DNA of 64,000 nucleotides from Silvania confinis. Lineage in GTDB: Bacteria > Pseudomonadota > Gammaproteobacteria > Enterobacterales > Enterobacteriaceae. Location: the NCBI RefSeq assembly GCF_025564085.1, contig NZ_JAMGZJ010000077.1, positions 620,001 to 684,000 on the forward strand, read 5' to 3'. The notes beneath the pieces were generated by a model. It searched no databases and was not told where the DNA came from. It worked only from the letters and a program-made list of their open reading frames with translations. Both the position numbers and the translations under genes were made by a program. Positions within the stretch are counted from its first letter, which is position 1, and each line of letters starts with the position of its first letter. Below are positions 1 to 12,209 of this stretch, piece after piece.

Positions 1-939
1 TAGATGCGCGCCCGAGCCCAGCAGGCCTGGGTTGTCGTGAACGATCAGGTAGACCGGGATATCCTGCACGTAGGCCCGGAAGCGGCCTTTATCCTCAAAC
101 CCACCGCGGAAGCCGGACGCTTTAAAGAACTCGAGGAAGCGCGGCACGATGCCCCCGGCGATATAAACCCCGCCAAAGGTGCTTAGATTCAGCGCCAGGT
201 TGCCGCCAAAGCGACCCATAATGACGCAGAACAGCGACAGGGCGCGACGGCAGTCGATGCAGCTGTCTTCCAGCGCGCGTTCGGTCACATCCTTCGGCTG
301 CAGGTTTTCCGGCAGACGGCCGTCTGATTTCACAATCGCACGATACAGATTCACCAGCCCTGGACCGGAGAGCACGCGCTCTGCCGACACGTGGCCAATC
401 TCGGCGCGCAGTTCTTCAAGAATAATGCCCTCTTCTTCGCTGTTTGGCGCGAAGTCGACGTGGCCGCCCTCGCCCGGCAGGCTGACCCAGCGCTTATCAA
501 CGTGCACCAGATGCGAGACGCCAAGGCCGGTACCCGCGCCATAGACCGCAATCGGTTTGTCTACGACCGGCTGAGTGCCGCCGAACTGGATCAGATGTTC
601 TGGCTTTAACATCGGGATCGCCATCGACACCGCAGTAAAGTCGTTAATAATTTCCAGATGCGCAAAACCGAGGTTCTTTTTCATCTCGGCAACAGAGAAG
701 GCCCAGGTGTGGTTGGTCATTGCCACCCAGTCGCCCGTTACCGGGCAGGCAATGGCAATACAGCCATCCTCGACGCTGACATCGTGCTCCGTCAGATAGA
801 CACGCACCACCGCTTCGAGGCTGGGATAATCCAGCCCGGAATAGGTTTTGGCGCGGGAAATTTCCCCGGAGTTGACGTCACATAAAGCCAGACGCGCGTT
901 CGTGCCCCCTACATCACCTACCAAAGCATACTTTGTCAT
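1..939 (-). CDS. glk: Glucokinase, 3' end cut off by the window edge
   Basis: Cytoplasmic ATP-dependent glucose kinase that makes glucose-6-phosphate from free, non-PTS glucose. The start at 939 gives [14 protein letters not shown], carrying the ASKHA-family phosphate-1 loop (GDVGGTN). Further in are GAGTGLG, the PGEGGH sugar-binding stretch and GGIVPR, as in bacterial glucokinases. The reading frame is open for 313 codons to the window edge. E. coli Glk has 321 residues, so about eight C-terminal residues and the stop lie outside. It is divergent from yfeO across a 203-nt gap. The K-12 orthologue is mildly Cra-repressed; only a Cra-like half-site is visible here. Confidence 0.95.
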   Translation of the reverse strand, partial: MTKYALVGDVGGTNARLALCDVNSGEISRAKTYSGLDYPSLEAVVRVYLTEHDVSVEDGCIAIACPVTGDWVAMTNHTWAFSVAEMKKNLGFAHLEIINDFTAVSMAIPMLKPEHLIQFGGTQPVVDKPIAVYGAGTGLGVSHLVHVDKRWVSLPGEGGHVDFAPNSEEEGIILEELRAEIGHVSAERVLSGPGLVNLYRAIVKSDGRLPENLQPKDVTERALEDSCIDCRRALSLFCVIMGRFGGNLALNLSTFGGVYIAGGIVPRFLEFFKASGFRGGFEDKGRFRAYVQDIPVYLIVHDNPGLLGSGAHL

Positions 940-1142
940 TCTTCAACTGCTCCGCTAAAGTCAAAATAACTCTTTGGCACACTCTAAATTCATGGCTCCA
1001 GAACAACAACGCCTGAATACAAGTGCCCCAGGATTATCGATCTACGTCACAGAATTAAGGTTCCGTTTCAGCACCTTTTGCACTGTTCGCGCCAGCCTGA
1101 CCAGGCAAAGTGAGGCCAGTCATTTTCTACAAGGAAATCATC

Positions 1143-2378
1143 ATGCTCCATCCGCGAGCCAGAACGATGCTGTTATTGGCCCCGCCCGCCCTGATTATTG
1201 GCGTGGCGTCCAGCCTGATCCTGATTGTTATTATGAAAGTCGCCTCGGTGTTGCAGACCTTTTTGTGGTCGTCCCTGCCGGCGACCTTCGGCATCGACAT
1301 GACCTCACCGGGCTGGATTATTGTGATGCTGACGCTCACCGGCATTGCCGTGGGACTGGTTATCCGCTTTAGCCCGGGCCATGCCGGGCCGGATCCGGCC
1401 AGCGAGCCGCTGATCGGTGCTCCGGTGGACGCTTCCGCCCTGCCGGGGCTGGTGATGGCGCTGATTATCGGCCTCGCGGGCGGCGTGAGTCTTGGCCCGG
1501 AGCACCCAGTGATGGCGGTGAATATTGCACTGGCGGTCGCCGTGGGCTCGCGCGTCTTCCCTCGGGTGGCGGCCCTCGACTGGACGATCCTCGCTTCTGC
1601 CGGCACCATCGGCGCGCTGTTTGGCACCCCGGTGGCGGCGGCACTGATCTTTTCTCAGACCCTGAACGGCAACAACGACATCCCGCTGTGGGACAAGCTC
1701 TTCGCCCCGCTGCTGGCCGCTGCGGCAGGCGCGCTGACCACCAGCCTGTTTTTCCACCCGCATTTCTCCCTGCCGATTGCGCCTTACGGCCAGATGCAGC
1801 TCGCCGATCTGTTTAGCGGCGCGATTGTTGCTGCCATTGCCATCGCCCTTGGGATGGTGGCGGTGTGGTGCCTGCCGCGCCTGCACCGGCTGATGCATCG
1901 CCTGAAACACCCGGTACTGATCCTCGGCGCGGGTGGGCTGATACTGGGGATTTTGGGGGCCATTGGCGGCAGCATTACCCTGTTTAAAGGACTCGATGAG
2001 ATGCAGCAGCTGGCCTTTAGCCAGACGTTTAGCGTTTCCGATTATCTGCTCATCGCCCTGATTAAACTGGCGGCGCTGGTGGTGGCGGCAGCGTGTGGTT
2101 TTCGCGGGGGGCGCATTTTCCCGGCGGTGTTTATCGGTGTCGCCTTAGGGTTGATGCTGCATGAGCACGTCGAGGCGGTTCCGGCAGCGATCACCATCTC
2201 CTGTTCGATTCTGGGTCTGGTGCTGGTGGTAACGCGGGATGCCTGGCTGAGCCTGTTTATGGCGGCAGTGGTGGTGCCAGACACCACCCTGATGCCGCTG
2301 CTGTGTATTGTGATGCTGCCCGCCTGGCTCCTGCTGGCGGGCAGACCGATGTTGATGGCCTGGCGTCAGGACAAATAG
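1143..2378 (+). CDS. yfeO: ClC-family channel/transporter-like membrane protein YfeO
   Basis: Polytopic inner-membrane protein of the voltage-gated chloride channel (ClC) superfamily; ion and physiological role are not established. I use the ATG at 1143 (411 aa, E. coli about 418) because it follows an AGGAAA ribosome site and begins MLHPRARTM like the orthologue; the frame also opens upstream at a GTG at 1110. Visible ClC marks are [11 protein letters not shown], equivalent to the GxEGP loop and keeping the gating-type glutamate, and [12 protein letters not shown], equivalent to GxFxP. About ten hydrophobic spans are apparent. It ends exactly where the convergent ipdC frame ends. Confidence 0.92.
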   Translation: MLHPRARTMLLLAPPALIIGVASSLILIVIMKVASVLQTFLWSSLPATFGIDMTSPGWIIVMLTLTGIAVGLVIRFSPGHAGPDPASEPLIGAPVDASALPGLVMALIIGLAGGVSLGPEHPVMAVNIALAVAVGSRVFPRVAALDWTILASAGTIGALFGTPVAAALIFSQTLNGNNDIPLWDKLFAPLLAAAAGALTTSLFFHPHFSLPIAPYGQMQLADLFSGAIVAAIAIALGMVAVWCLPRLHRLMHRLKHPVLILGAGGLILGILGAIGGSITLFKGLDEMQQLAFSQTFSVSDYLLIALIKLAALVVAAACGFRGGRIFPAVFIGVALGLMLHEHVEAVPAAITISCSILGLVLVVTRDAWLSLFMAAVVVPDTTLMPLLCIVMLPAWLLLAGRPMLMAWRQDK

Positions 2379-5216
<2,838 letters not shown>

Positions 5217-5342
5217 GCGCACTATTAGCAAAAAGTGCTATGCCTTCTGATTTAGGAGTTAAGGCGATTAAACAGGGCTTTACCGCCCATTAATATTGCG
5301 TTAACAAGCCGATTACGGCTCCGATCGTGAAGGAGAATTACC

Positions 5343-5684
5343 ATGTTCAGGTCCCTGATTCTGGCAGCTGTCTTACTGGCTTCAGCCCCGCTGGTCGCTA
5401 CTGCTGGCGAAATCACCCTGCTGCCATCTGTAAAATTACAAATTGGCGATCGGGATAACTCCGGTAATTACTGGGACGGCGGCGGCTGGCGCGATCGCGG
5501 TTACTGGCAGCGCAATTATGAATGGCGCGACCACCGCTGGCGTAAACATAATAACGGCTACCATCGTGGCTGGGATAAACGTAACGCCTACGAGCGCGGC
5601 TACCGCGAAGGCTGGAGCGACCGTGATGACCACCGTGGCAGAGGCCGCGGTCATGGACACGGCGGGCATGGTCATCGCCACTGA
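5343..5684 (+). CDS. ypeC: YpeC, DUF2502 small secreted protein
   Basis: 113-residue protein of unknown function with a clear Sec signal peptide: MFRS, a hydrophobic core, and cleavage after ATA-G around residues 20-22. The mature part is dominated by W, R, D, G and Y residues ([32 protein letters not shown]) and ends in a glycine/histidine-rich tail, suggesting a periplasmic protein that could bind metal. E. coli YpeC (about 108 aa) matches along its length; the tail here is slightly longer. An AAGGAGAA ribosome site sits just before the ATG. In K-12 it lies directly between yfeO and mntH; here ipdC and the reductase are inserted before it. Confidence 0.9.
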   Translation: MFRSLILAAVLLASAPLVATAGEITLLPSVKLQIGDRDNSGNYWDGGGWRDRGYWQRNYEWRDHRWRKHNNGYHRGWDKRNAYERGYREGWSDRDDHRGRGRGHGHGGHGHRH

Positions 5685-5690
5685 TAATGG

Positions 5691-5716
5691 AAAAGGCGCC
5701 GCAAGGCGCCTTTTTT
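5691..5716 (+). terminator. Rho-independent terminator after ypeC
   Basis: A GGCGCC stem, GCAA loop, GGCGCC and six T residues follow the ypeC stop by six bases. The flanking A-run makes it usable from the other strand too. Confidence 0.85.
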
Positions 5717-5729
5717 GTGGCTGACTACG

Positions 5730-5776
5730 CTTGGCCCGGCGACGCTTCGCTTGCGCGGGCCTACGGGTTTTGTCGG
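5730..5776. repeat. REP-like palindromic element
   Basis: The sequence reads GGCCCGGCGACGCTTCGCTT, then GCGCGGGCCTAC, typical of enterobacterial REP units. A partial GTCGGCCCCGG half follows. It separates the convergent ypeC and mntH genes. Confidence 0.65.
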
Positions 5777-5795
5777 CCCCGGCACACCCCCCCTT

Positions 5796-7034
5796 TTACA
5801 GGCCCAGCGCCGTGCCGATTAACAACCACAGGTTCAGCGCCACCACCAGCACCACAATCGCCCAGCCAATCCGTTTCACCGTCACCGTGTTCACCAGATC
5901 GCCCATCAGCGTTTTATCGCTGGTAAAAATCAGCAGCGGTACCAGCGCCAGCGCGATGCCAAAGCTCAGCAGCACCTGGCTCATCACCAGAATGCGAGTC
6001 GGATCGAGGCCCATCAGGATCACGATAAATGACGGCATCATGGTGACAGAGCGACGCACCCACAGCGGGATATGGAAGCGAACAAACCCCTGCATCACCA
6101 CCTGCCCTGCCAGGGTGCCAACCACGGTCGATGAGAGTCCCGCTGCCACCAGGCTCAGGCCAAAGATCGTGGCTGCCGCATGGCTCAGTAAGGGTTCCAG
6201 CGTCAGGTAAGCCTGATCGAGATCGGCGATGCCGGTATGGCCGTTGAAGTGGAAAGCCGCCGCGGCGGTCGCCATCATCGCCAGGTTCACAAACCCGGCA
6301 ATGGTCATCGCGATCGCCACGTCCCATTTTGTTGCCGAGTAGCGCTCATGGCGCGAGCCTTCGTGCAGATTCTGGGTCAGCGAGGAGTGCAGATAGATAA
6401 CGTGCGGCATGATGGTTGCCCCCAGCACCCCGGCGGCGAGGAAGACCGCTTCGGAGGTTGGCAGGTTCGGGATCGCCATCCCCTTCCCTAACTGCACCAG
6501 GTCGGGCCGGGAGAAAACCAGTTCCACAATGTAGGCCGCCGCGACGAACAGCAGTAGACCACCGATCACTTTTTCGAGCGGTTTTTGCCCGCGACGTTGC
6601 AGCATCAGGATCAGAAACGTGGCGATACCGGTTAACACCGCTCCCTGCAGGAGCGAGACGCCAAGAATGAGCTTAAAGCCGATCGCGGCACCGATAAATT
6701 CCGCCAGATCGGTTGCCATCGCGATAATTTCGGCCTGCACCCAGTAAAACCAGACCATCGGGCGCGGATAGCGGTCGCGGATGTGCTCGGCGAGGTTTTT
6801 GTGGGTCGCGATGCCCAGCTTTGCCGACAGCACCTGGATCATCATCGCCATCAGGTTTGCCCACACCACCACCCACAGCAGTTTGTAGCCAAAGCTGGCC
6901 CCGGCCTGGATGTTGGTCGCAAAATTACCCGGATCGATATAGCCAATGGCGGCAATAAACGCCGGTCCCATTAATGCAAAGCGCATCTTGCGTGCCGCTC
7001 TGCCGGTGCTAGTCTCAACGCGACTGTTGGTCAT
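5796..7034 (-). CDS. mntH: Proton-coupled Mn2+/Fe2+ transporter (Nramp)
   Basis: Inner-membrane Nramp-family importer of manganese and ferrous iron, 412 aa as in E. coli. The ATG at 7034 follows AGAGGCAC; 58 further upstream codons are open but lack family similarity. TM1 contains the metal-coordinating DPGNFATN, and TM6 has the [15 protein letters not shown] stretch with the coordinating M and the conserved His. Eleven hydrophobic spans are evident. MntR and Fur-like boxes lie immediately upstream, which fits repression by manganese and iron. It is convergent with ypeC. Confidence 0.97.
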   Translation of the reverse strand: MTNSRVETSTGRAARKMRFALMGPAFIAAIGYIDPGNFATNIQAGASFGYKLLWVVVWANLMAMMIQVLSAKLGIATHKNLAEHIRDRYPRPMVWFYWVQAEIIAMATDLAEFIGAAIGFKLILGVSLLQGAVLTGIATFLILMLQRRGQKPLEKVIGGLLLFVAAAYIVELVFSRPDLVQLGKGMAIPNLPTSEAVFLAAGVLGATIMPHVIYLHSSLTQNLHEGSRHERYSATKWDVAIAMTIAGFVNLAMMATAAAAFHFNGHTGIADLDQAYLTLEPLLSHAAATIFGLSLVAAGLSSTVVGTLAGQVVMQGFVRFHIPLWVRRSVTMMPSFIVILMGLDPTRILVMSQVLLSFGIALALVPLLIFTSDKTLMGDLVNTVTVKRIGWAIVVLVVALNLWLLIGTALGL

Positions 7035-7045
7035 CTGTGCCTCTG

Positions 7046-7067
7046 AAATATAGCCTTTGCTATGTTT
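7046..7067. promoter_or_regulatory. MntR operator before mntH
   Basis: Inverted repeat AAATATAGC-CTTT-GCTATGTTT, 12 nt upstream of the mntH start. It agrees with the E. coli mntH MntR site as I remember it (AAACATAGC-N4-GCTATGTTT) except for one base. Manganese-loaded MntR is expected to repress here. Confidence 0.85.
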
Positions 7068-7086
7068 AATGCTATCAAAATGCGAA

Positions 7087-7101
7087 TGATTATCAAGATC
7101 A
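7087..7101. promoter_or_regulatory. Fur box before mntH
   Basis: TGATTATCAAGATCA matches the 7-1-7 Fur core TGATAAT-n-ATTATCA at 11 of 14 positions. It lies 53 nt upstream of the mntH ATG, just beyond the MntR site, consistent with the dual Fur/MntR control known for mntH in E. coli. Confidence 0.6.
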
Positions 7102-7268
7102 TTTGCGTAGGTTAGAACGATTACTGTGATAACGAAGAGCAATAAACAGGCTGGAAGGAGGGTGATCGACTGGCGAAAACGCGTGCAGTCTTTTGTGAAG
7201 CGTAGCACACAAACTTAACTTTGAACTCATTTACATAACATAACAAAAATGTATCTTTTATCCCTAAT

Positions 7269-7284
7269 TATGAGTTTCGTCACA
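7269..7284. promoter_or_regulatory. Candidate CRP site before nupC
   Basis: TATGA-GTTTCG-TCACA fits the CRP core TGTGA-N6-TCACA at 9 of 10 positions and lies about 100 nt before the nupC ATG. CRP/CytR control of nupC is known in E. coli; a CytR site was not identified. Confidence 0.5.
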
Positions 7285-7379
7285 GGATGTGACTATAGTG
7301 TGGCTTTGATCTCGTTTTCTTTACTCTTGTTTCATAGAATGTGCACGGAAATTAAACCTGCCTCATATTTGGAGCAAAT

Positions 7380-8567
7380 ATGGACCGCGTCCTGCATTTT
7401 GTCCTGGCACTTGTTGTTGTTGCTACGCTTGCGCTGCTGGTCAGCAGCGATCGTAAAAAGATCCGCATTCGCTATGTAGTTCAGTTACTCGTCATTGAAG
7501 TGTTACTCGCCTGGTTCTTCCTGAACTCCAACGTGGGCCTGGGCTTCGTGAAAGGCTTCTCCGAGATGTTCGAAAGCCTGCTCGGGTTCGCCAATGAAGG
7601 GACCAACTTCGTATTCGGTAAAATGAACGATGAAGGTCTGGCATTCTTCTTCCTGAAAGTGCTGTGCCCTATCGTCTTCATCTCTGCCCTGATCGGTATT
7701 CTGCAGCACATCCGTATTCTGCCGATTGTGATCCGTGCCATCGGTACGGTGCTTTCGAAAGTGAACGGCATGGGCAAACTGGAATCCTTCAACGCCGTAA
7801 GTTCCCTGATCCTCGGTCAGTCTGAGAACTTTATCGCGTACAAAGATATCCTTGGCAAAATGTCCCGCAACCGCATGTACACCATGGCGGCCACCGCAAT
7901 GTCTACCGTTTCCATGTCTATCGTGGGCGCGTACATGACGATGCTGGAGCCAAAATACGTGGTTGCTGCGCTGGTTCTGAACATGTTCAGCACCTTCATC
8001 GTTCTGTCACTGATCAACCCGTACCGCGTGGATGAGAGTGAAGAGAACCTGCAGATGGCTAACCTGCACGAAGGTCAGAGCTTCTTCGAAATGCTGGGCG
8101 AGTATATTCTGGCAGGCTTCAAAGTGGCAGTTATCGTTGCGGCAATGCTGATCGGCTTCATCGCCCTGATCTCTGCGCTGAACGCCCTGTTTGCTGCTGT
8201 ACTGGGTATCTCCTTCCAGGGCATTCTGGGTTACATCTTCTACCCAATTGCCTGGGTAATGGGTGTGCCAGCCAGCGAAGCACTGCAGGTGGGCAGTATC
8301 ATGGCAACCAAACTGGTGTCTAACGAATTCGTTGCGATGATGGATCTGCAGAAAATCGCCGGTACGCTCTCGCCGCGCGCCGAAGGTATTCTCTCTGTAT
8401 TCCTGGTTTCCTTCGCTAACTTCTCGTCCATCGGTATCATCGCGGGCGCGATTAAAGGCCTGAACGAAGAGCAGGGGAACGTGGTTTCTCGCTTCGGTCT
8501 GAAACTGGTATACGGTTCTACGCTGGTCAGCGTCCTGTCTGCGTCTATCGCCGCACTGGTACTGTAA
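7380..8567 (+). CDS. nupC: Nucleoside:H+ symporter NupC
   Basis: Concentrative nucleoside transporter of the inner membrane importing pyrimidine nucleosides and adenosine with protons; 395 aa against 400 in E. coli. CNT-family signatures are the Gln/Glu-containing helix hairpin [12 protein letters not shown] and the second repeat with [10 protein letters not shown]. The N-terminus [11 protein letters not shown] is as in E. coli, and a GGAG precedes the ATG. The five-residue difference falls in a loop, where [13 protein letters not shown] replaces a longer K-12 segment. It has its own terminator, shared with the convergent pdeA. Confidence 0.97.
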   Translation: MDRVLHFVLALVVVATLALLVSSDRKKIRIRYVVQLLVIEVLLAWFFLNSNVGLGFVKGFSEMFESLLGFANEGTNFVFGKMNDEGLAFFFLKVLCPIVFISALIGILQHIRILPIVIRAIGTVLSKVNGMGKLESFNAVSSLILGQSENFIAYKDILGKMSRNRMYTMAATAMSTVSMSIVGAYMTMLEPKYVVAALVLNMFSTFIVLSLINPYRVDESEENLQMANLHEGQSFFEMLGEYILAGFKVAVIVAAMLIGFIALISALNALFAAVLGISFQGILGYIFYPIAWVMGVPASEALQVGSIMATKLVSNEFVAMMDLQKIAGTLSPRAEGILSVFLVSFANFSSIGIIAGAIKGLNEEQGNVVSRFGLKLVYGSTLVSVLSASIAALVL

Positions 8568-8580
8568 TCAGCCATAAACA

Positions 8581-8606
8581 AAACCGGGGAATTCCCCGGT
8601 TTTTTT
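8581..8606. terminator. Bidirectional terminator nupC/pdeA
   Basis: AAACCGGGG-AATT-CCCCGGTTT with runs of A and T on both sides, 13 nt after the nupC stop and ending inside the pdeA stop codon. Confidence 0.9.
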
Positions 8607-10800
8607 ACGCCTGCAGATCGGCGAGCGGCTGCGGTTTACCAATCAAATAGCCCTGCAGATAATCGACACCACACGCCAGCAGGATCTCACGCTGCTCCGG
8701 CAGTTCCACATACTCCGCCACCACGCACAGCGAACGGGCCTTCGCCAGGTTGCAGATGGACTGGACGATCATCGCATCCATGCTGTCGCGACAGATATCC
8801 TTCACAAAGCAGCCGTCAATCTTGACGATATCGGCATGCAGGCGCTTCAGCCGCTCGAAGTTGGCATAGCCTGTACCAAAATCATCAATGGCGATTTTAA
8901 AGCCGTAATCGCGCAGCTGCTGAATATTCTGAATACTGACTTCTGAATTCGAGAACGCTTGTTCTTCGGTCACTTCGATAATCACCGCCTGCGGCGCGAT
9001 AGCGTAGTGTTCAAACAGGGCAATGATGTCGGGTGCCACGTCTTTTTGCATCAGCGTCAGCGGCATCAGGTTTACCGAAAAGCGCGCGTACGGTTGGGTC
9101 GTAGGGTACGTGCGTAACCATGCCAGCAGGGCTTCGACCACGCTGATATCAAACCGCCGGCTCAGGTTAAACTGCGCCACCAGCGGCAGAAACTTATCCG
9201 GCGTGAGGATTTCACCGTCGCTTTCCAGCCGGGACAGGATTTCGTGGTAGCCGGTGCCGTCCGCTTTCTGGATCGGCTGGGCATACAGACGCAGCCCGCC
9301 TTCATCCAGCGCCCGTTTCACCCGCCCCAGCATCAGCACGCGATCGGTGGTCTGCCCCGAGACGGTCTCCAGACTGTTGGTCAGCGACAACACCTGATAC
9401 GACGAGCAGGCCTGTTCCGCCAGCCAGCTGAGTTGACCCAGGATATGGTGCAGGCTCTCACCGCAGTTGTATGCCACACCGCCCCAGGCGGCACCAAACT
9501 CAATGTCCAGCCCAATGTTGTTCCAGTAGATTTTGCGGCTGTTCAGGCGATCGACAATGTGCTGCAGACGGGCCCCCGCTTCCGGGCCACACAGCACCAG
9601 TGCCAGTTCGTTACCCGGTATCTGGAAAAGCTGCTCATTCTGAATCAGCAAAGGCTGCGTATGATGAATGATGGCGCGCTTACACTGCACGCGCATTAGC
9701 AGGCCATAGTGACGGCTCAGAAACTCCATATTATGCATTCGCAGACAGCACAAAGTGACATCTTTGTTCTCGGCCAGAAACAACTCCAGTGACCGCAGGT
9801 TCGGTAGCCCGGTCAGTGGATCGGTCAACGCCCTCTCCTTCCAGCCCTGTTTGAGCCATTCGCTGCGCTGAAAAATTTGCGCCATATACACCAGGCAGAT
9901 CGAAAAGGAGATCAGCACCGACAACACAAATGCCAGCGAGTAACCGCTTTGCACGCCATGAAGAAAATTTTGACTGTAGGTCAGCAGCAGGCCTGCGCTC
10001 AACGCCCAGCCCAGGGAGATGATGCCATAGCGGAACCTGCTGATACCGAGGGTAAAAAGAATGAAAATAACCGGTACCAGATAGCCCGCAATAATATTCG
10101 CCCGGAAGGGCAAACAGAGCAGGAGGAGGATTGCAATCAGACTGAAAATGATGACTGGCGTAAAAAAAGGATGCTGGGTTGAGGAATAGTGCCGTAAATT
10201 ACGCTGCCAGAAAGCACGGGCATAATTGGGATTAAGGATCATTCTTAACAGGTAATAGAACATCATGGTGAAGATCAGAACGGCGCAGATGAGGCTCTGA
10301 ATATCCACAATATTATAGATAGCCGTACCTTCTCCATAGAAGGTCGCCAGCGCAACAGGGTAATGCAATAGATAGCCAGCTAAATACATGGACGACTTGA
10401 TGCCGAGCGGGATAATAAACCCCAGCCAGAATATGCGCACGCCAATGAAGCGGCTGGGTATGTTGTAACGCCAGCGCGACCCCAGTTGCCATCTGACGAT
10501 GCCGCAGACCGCAAACGTACTGAAAAGCTGGCAAAATAATAATATCGCCGCCTCGGTGAGAGACAGTTGAAAACTCCATTCGTTAATTACGGCAAAACTA
10601 ATCACTACCGGAATTATCGCCTGACGACCAAACAGAAAAATAATGGCCAGCATTACGCTTAGCGGCATCCAGGCAAGATAAACGTCAAAGCCATCAACAA
10701 CCGCGCGCGGTGAAATAAGGCGTGAGAACGGCACGAATACCATACATAACATCAAGGCAAGCGTAAAACTGCGCAAATTAATAGACATCGTGCTTTTCAT
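8605..10800 (-). CDS. pdeA: Membrane c-di-GMP phosphodiesterase (MASE1-GGDEF-EAL)
   Basis: 731-aa membrane protein that hydrolyses cyclic di-GMP, orthologue of E. coli PdeA (YfeA, 729 aa). Residues about 1-315 form a hydrophobic MASE1-type sensor with eight or more spans. A degenerate GGDEF domain follows (LTDPLTGLPNLRSLE present, but PGNEL replaces GGDEF), so cyclase activity is unlikely. The C-terminal EAL domain keeps EILSR in place of EALLR, EVTEEQAF, DDFGTGYAN, KIDGCFVK and VAEYVE, which suggests an active phosphodiesterase. No strong ribosome site precedes the ATG at 10800; an in-frame ATG four codons later is possible. It is convergent with nupC. Confidence 0.92.
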   Translation of the reverse strand: MKSTMSINLRSFTLALMLCMVFVPFSRLISPRAVVDGFDVYLAWMPLSVMLAIIFLFGRQAIIPVVISFAVINEWSFQLSLTEAAILLFCQLFSTFAVCGIVRWQLGSRWRYNIPSRFIGVRIFWLGFIIPLGIKSSMYLAGYLLHYPVALATFYGEGTAIYNIVDIQSLICAVLIFTMMFYYLLRMILNPNYARAFWQRNLRHYSSTQHPFFTPVIIFSLIAILLLLCLPFRANIIAGYLVPVIFILFTLGISRFRYGIISLGWALSAGLLLTYSQNFLHGVQSGYSLAFVLSVLISFSICLVYMAQIFQRSEWLKQGWKERALTDPLTGLPNLRSLELFLAENKDVTLCCLRMHNMEFLSRHYGLLMRVQCKRAIIHHTQPLLIQNEQLFQIPGNELALVLCGPEAGARLQHIVDRLNSRKIYWNNIGLDIEFGAAWGGVAYNCGESLHHILGQLSWLAEQACSSYQVLSLTNSLETVSGQTTDRVLMLGRVKRALDEGGLRLYAQPIQKADGTGYHEILSRLESDGEILTPDKFLPLVAQFNLSRRFDISVVEALLAWLRTYPTTQPYARFSVNLMPLTLMQKDVAPDIIALFEHYAIAPQAVIIEVTEEQAFSNSEVSIQNIQQLRDYGFKIAIDDFGTGYANFERLKRLHADIVKIDGCFVKDICRDSMDAMIVQSICNLAKARSLCVVAEYVELPEQREILLACGVDYLQGYLIGKPQPLADLQA

Positions 10801-10968
10801 TGAATGATATCAATTATTGTTTCTAGCGATTTAATGAGCGCAATTATAGTAAATTTTTTAAATGTGCGAATCAAACTTCCCGGACGTAAAAAGTCACCTG
10901 CTTTGTATGGATTTATGTTCTGTTCAGAATTGCGGCTTTTTTGTGAAGAGGAGGTAAAAGAAAGGCAT

Positions 10969-10996
10969 AAAAAAACCCTCGCCACTGGCGAGGGTC
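10969..10996 (-). terminator. Terminator of the tRNA-Ala pair
   Basis: Read on the minus strand: GACCCTCGCC-AGT-GGCGAGGGT followed by seven T residues, eight nt after the distal tRNA-Ala. Confidence 0.9.
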
Positions 10997-11003
10997 TGAA
11001 TTT

Positions 11004-11079
<76 letters not shown>

Positions 11080-11120
11080 ACAATTTTGTTTACGCACCAG
11101 ACTCTGTTGGGTTCAGAGTT

Positions 11121-11196
<76 letters not shown>

Positions 11197-11228
11197 ATCG
11201 CGTAAAGCGTGTCGTGTTGACGGGCGGC

Positions 11229-11257
11229 ATAATATGAATTCCATTGCAGAGTGTCAA
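11229..11257 (-). promoter_or_regulatory. Sigma-70 promoter of alaWX
   Basis: On the minus strand, -35 TTGACA (11252-11257), 17-nt spacer and -10 TATTAT (11229-11234), followed by a GC-rich discriminator (GCCGCCCG) typical of stringently controlled stable-RNA promoters. Confidence 0.85.
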
Positions 11258-11416
11258 CGGCAAATTATCCCACTCGCGTTCAACCGCTGAAAATTCATGC
11301 AAATAAATCACATTGCGAGGATGCTCGCAGCCATACGTTAAACCTGTCACGTCTTCACGTAAAACGATGCTATAAAATGAATCACTCATTAACCCTACTC
11401 TTCCTCAGGAAATTGT

Positions 11417-11797
11417 ATGATCAAGGAACGAATGACCCCAGAAGAGTTGGCCCGACTCACTGGCTATAGCCGACAGACCATCAATAAATGGGTACGCAAA
11501 GAGGGGTGGTCAACATCGCCAAAACCTGGCGTGCAGGGTGGCAAGGCCCGTCTGGTTCATGTGAATGAAAAGGTACGGGATTTTATCCGTAACGCGCGCA
11601 GGGCACCGGACGTTCCATCCCTACCCGATCTCACGGCTGATAACTCGCTTGCGGCACTGCTGCTAACGCTGGTCAGTGAGATGACCCAGAAAGAACAGAA
11701 GCAACTTACCTCGCTGCTGTTGCGGGAAGGGATTACCGGATTGTTGCAACGCTTAGGGATTCGCGAGCAGAACGATTATGAAAAAATTATCGAATAA
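11417..11797 (+). CDS. yfeC: YfeC, putative DNA-binding protein (DUF1323)
   Basis: 126 aa; E. coli YfeC (about 114 aa) matches from the start. The N-terminus has a MerR/excisionase-like helix-turn-helix (MTPEELARLTGYSRQTINKWVRKEGW), followed by a basic glycine segment (GVQGGKARLVHV) and a C-terminal helical part ending LLLREGITGLLQRLGI. An AGGAAA ribosome site precedes the ATG at 11417. The gene overlaps yfeD by 20 nt, so the pair is probably translationally coupled. The function is unknown; a regulator or nucleoid-type role is suggested by the HTH only. Confidence 0.88.
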   Translation: MIKERMTPEELARLTGYSRQTINKWVRKEGWSTSPKPGVQGGKARLVHVNEKVRDFIRNARRAPDVPSLPDLTADNSLAALLLTLVSEMTQKEQKQLTSLLLREGITGLLQRLGIREQNDYEKIIE

Positions 11798-12173
11798 AAT
11801 GACCACCGAAGAGCTGGCCGATACCCTGGGTGTCGCCAGACAGACCGTCAATCGCTGGGTGCGCAAGAACGGCTGGAAGACGGAAGGTATCAACGGTGTG
11901 AAAGGCGGTCGAGCGCGTCTTATTCACATTGACGCTCAGGTGCGTGATCATATCATGAACATTCCGGCCATTCGTAAACGCCAGGCGCTCTACCAGTTGG
12001 CGGAAACCGCGGCCAGCTATGACGCCGCTAAGCCTGCCGGGCCCCTTCGACAAATATTCAATACGCTAGAGAACATGACTTTTGCGGAACAGCAGCGGCT
12101 TGATGTGTTGCTTGCGCGGGAAGGACTGAAGGGTTTCCTCGTTCGGCTTGATATCCACGAGCCAGAGGAATAA
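11778..12173 (+). CDS. yfeD: YfeD, putative DNA-binding protein (DUF1323)
   Basis: 131 aa (E. coli 130) and a paralogue of YfeC with the same architecture: HTH MTTEELADTLGVARQTVNRWVRKNGW, then GVKGGRARLIHI, then the C-terminal LLAREGLKGFLVRLDI. I use the ATG at 11778 (MKKLSNKMTTEEL) because the K-12 protein has the same extension. The next ATG, at 11799, lies one base after the yfeC stop and is a credible alternative. It is convergent with gltX, separated by a bidirectional terminator. The function is unknown. Confidence 0.87.
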   Translation: MKKLSNKMTTEELADTLGVARQTVNRWVRKNGWKTEGINGVKGGRARLIHIDAQVRDHIMNIPAIRKRQALYQLAETAASYDAAKPAGPLRQIFNTLENMTFAEQQRLDVLLAREGLKGFLVRLDIHEPEE

Positions 12174-12174
12174 C

Positions 12175-12200
12175 AAAACGGCAGGAGACCCTGCCGTTTT
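12175..12200. terminator. Bidirectional terminator yfeD/gltX
   Basis: AAAACGGCAGG-AGA-CCCTGCCGTTTT: a perfect stem flanked by A and T runs between two convergent genes. Confidence 0.9.
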
Positions 12201-12209
12201 ACAGCATGC

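Larger units (their letters stand above)
7035..7379. other. Intergenic region mntH-nupC (345 nt)
   Basis: AT-rich divergent promoter region. The mntH side holds the MntR and Fur sites; the nupC side holds a CRP-like site and a long leader. An open frame runs from the mntH start to 7208, but it has no ribosome site and no family similarity. I see no other gene. Confidence 0.6.

Noticed and set aside
1062-1075. Cra-like half-site (GCTGAAACG on the minus strand) upstream of glk
   Set aside because: Only one half of the palindrome matches, and it is about 125 nt from the start codon; too weak to list as an operator.
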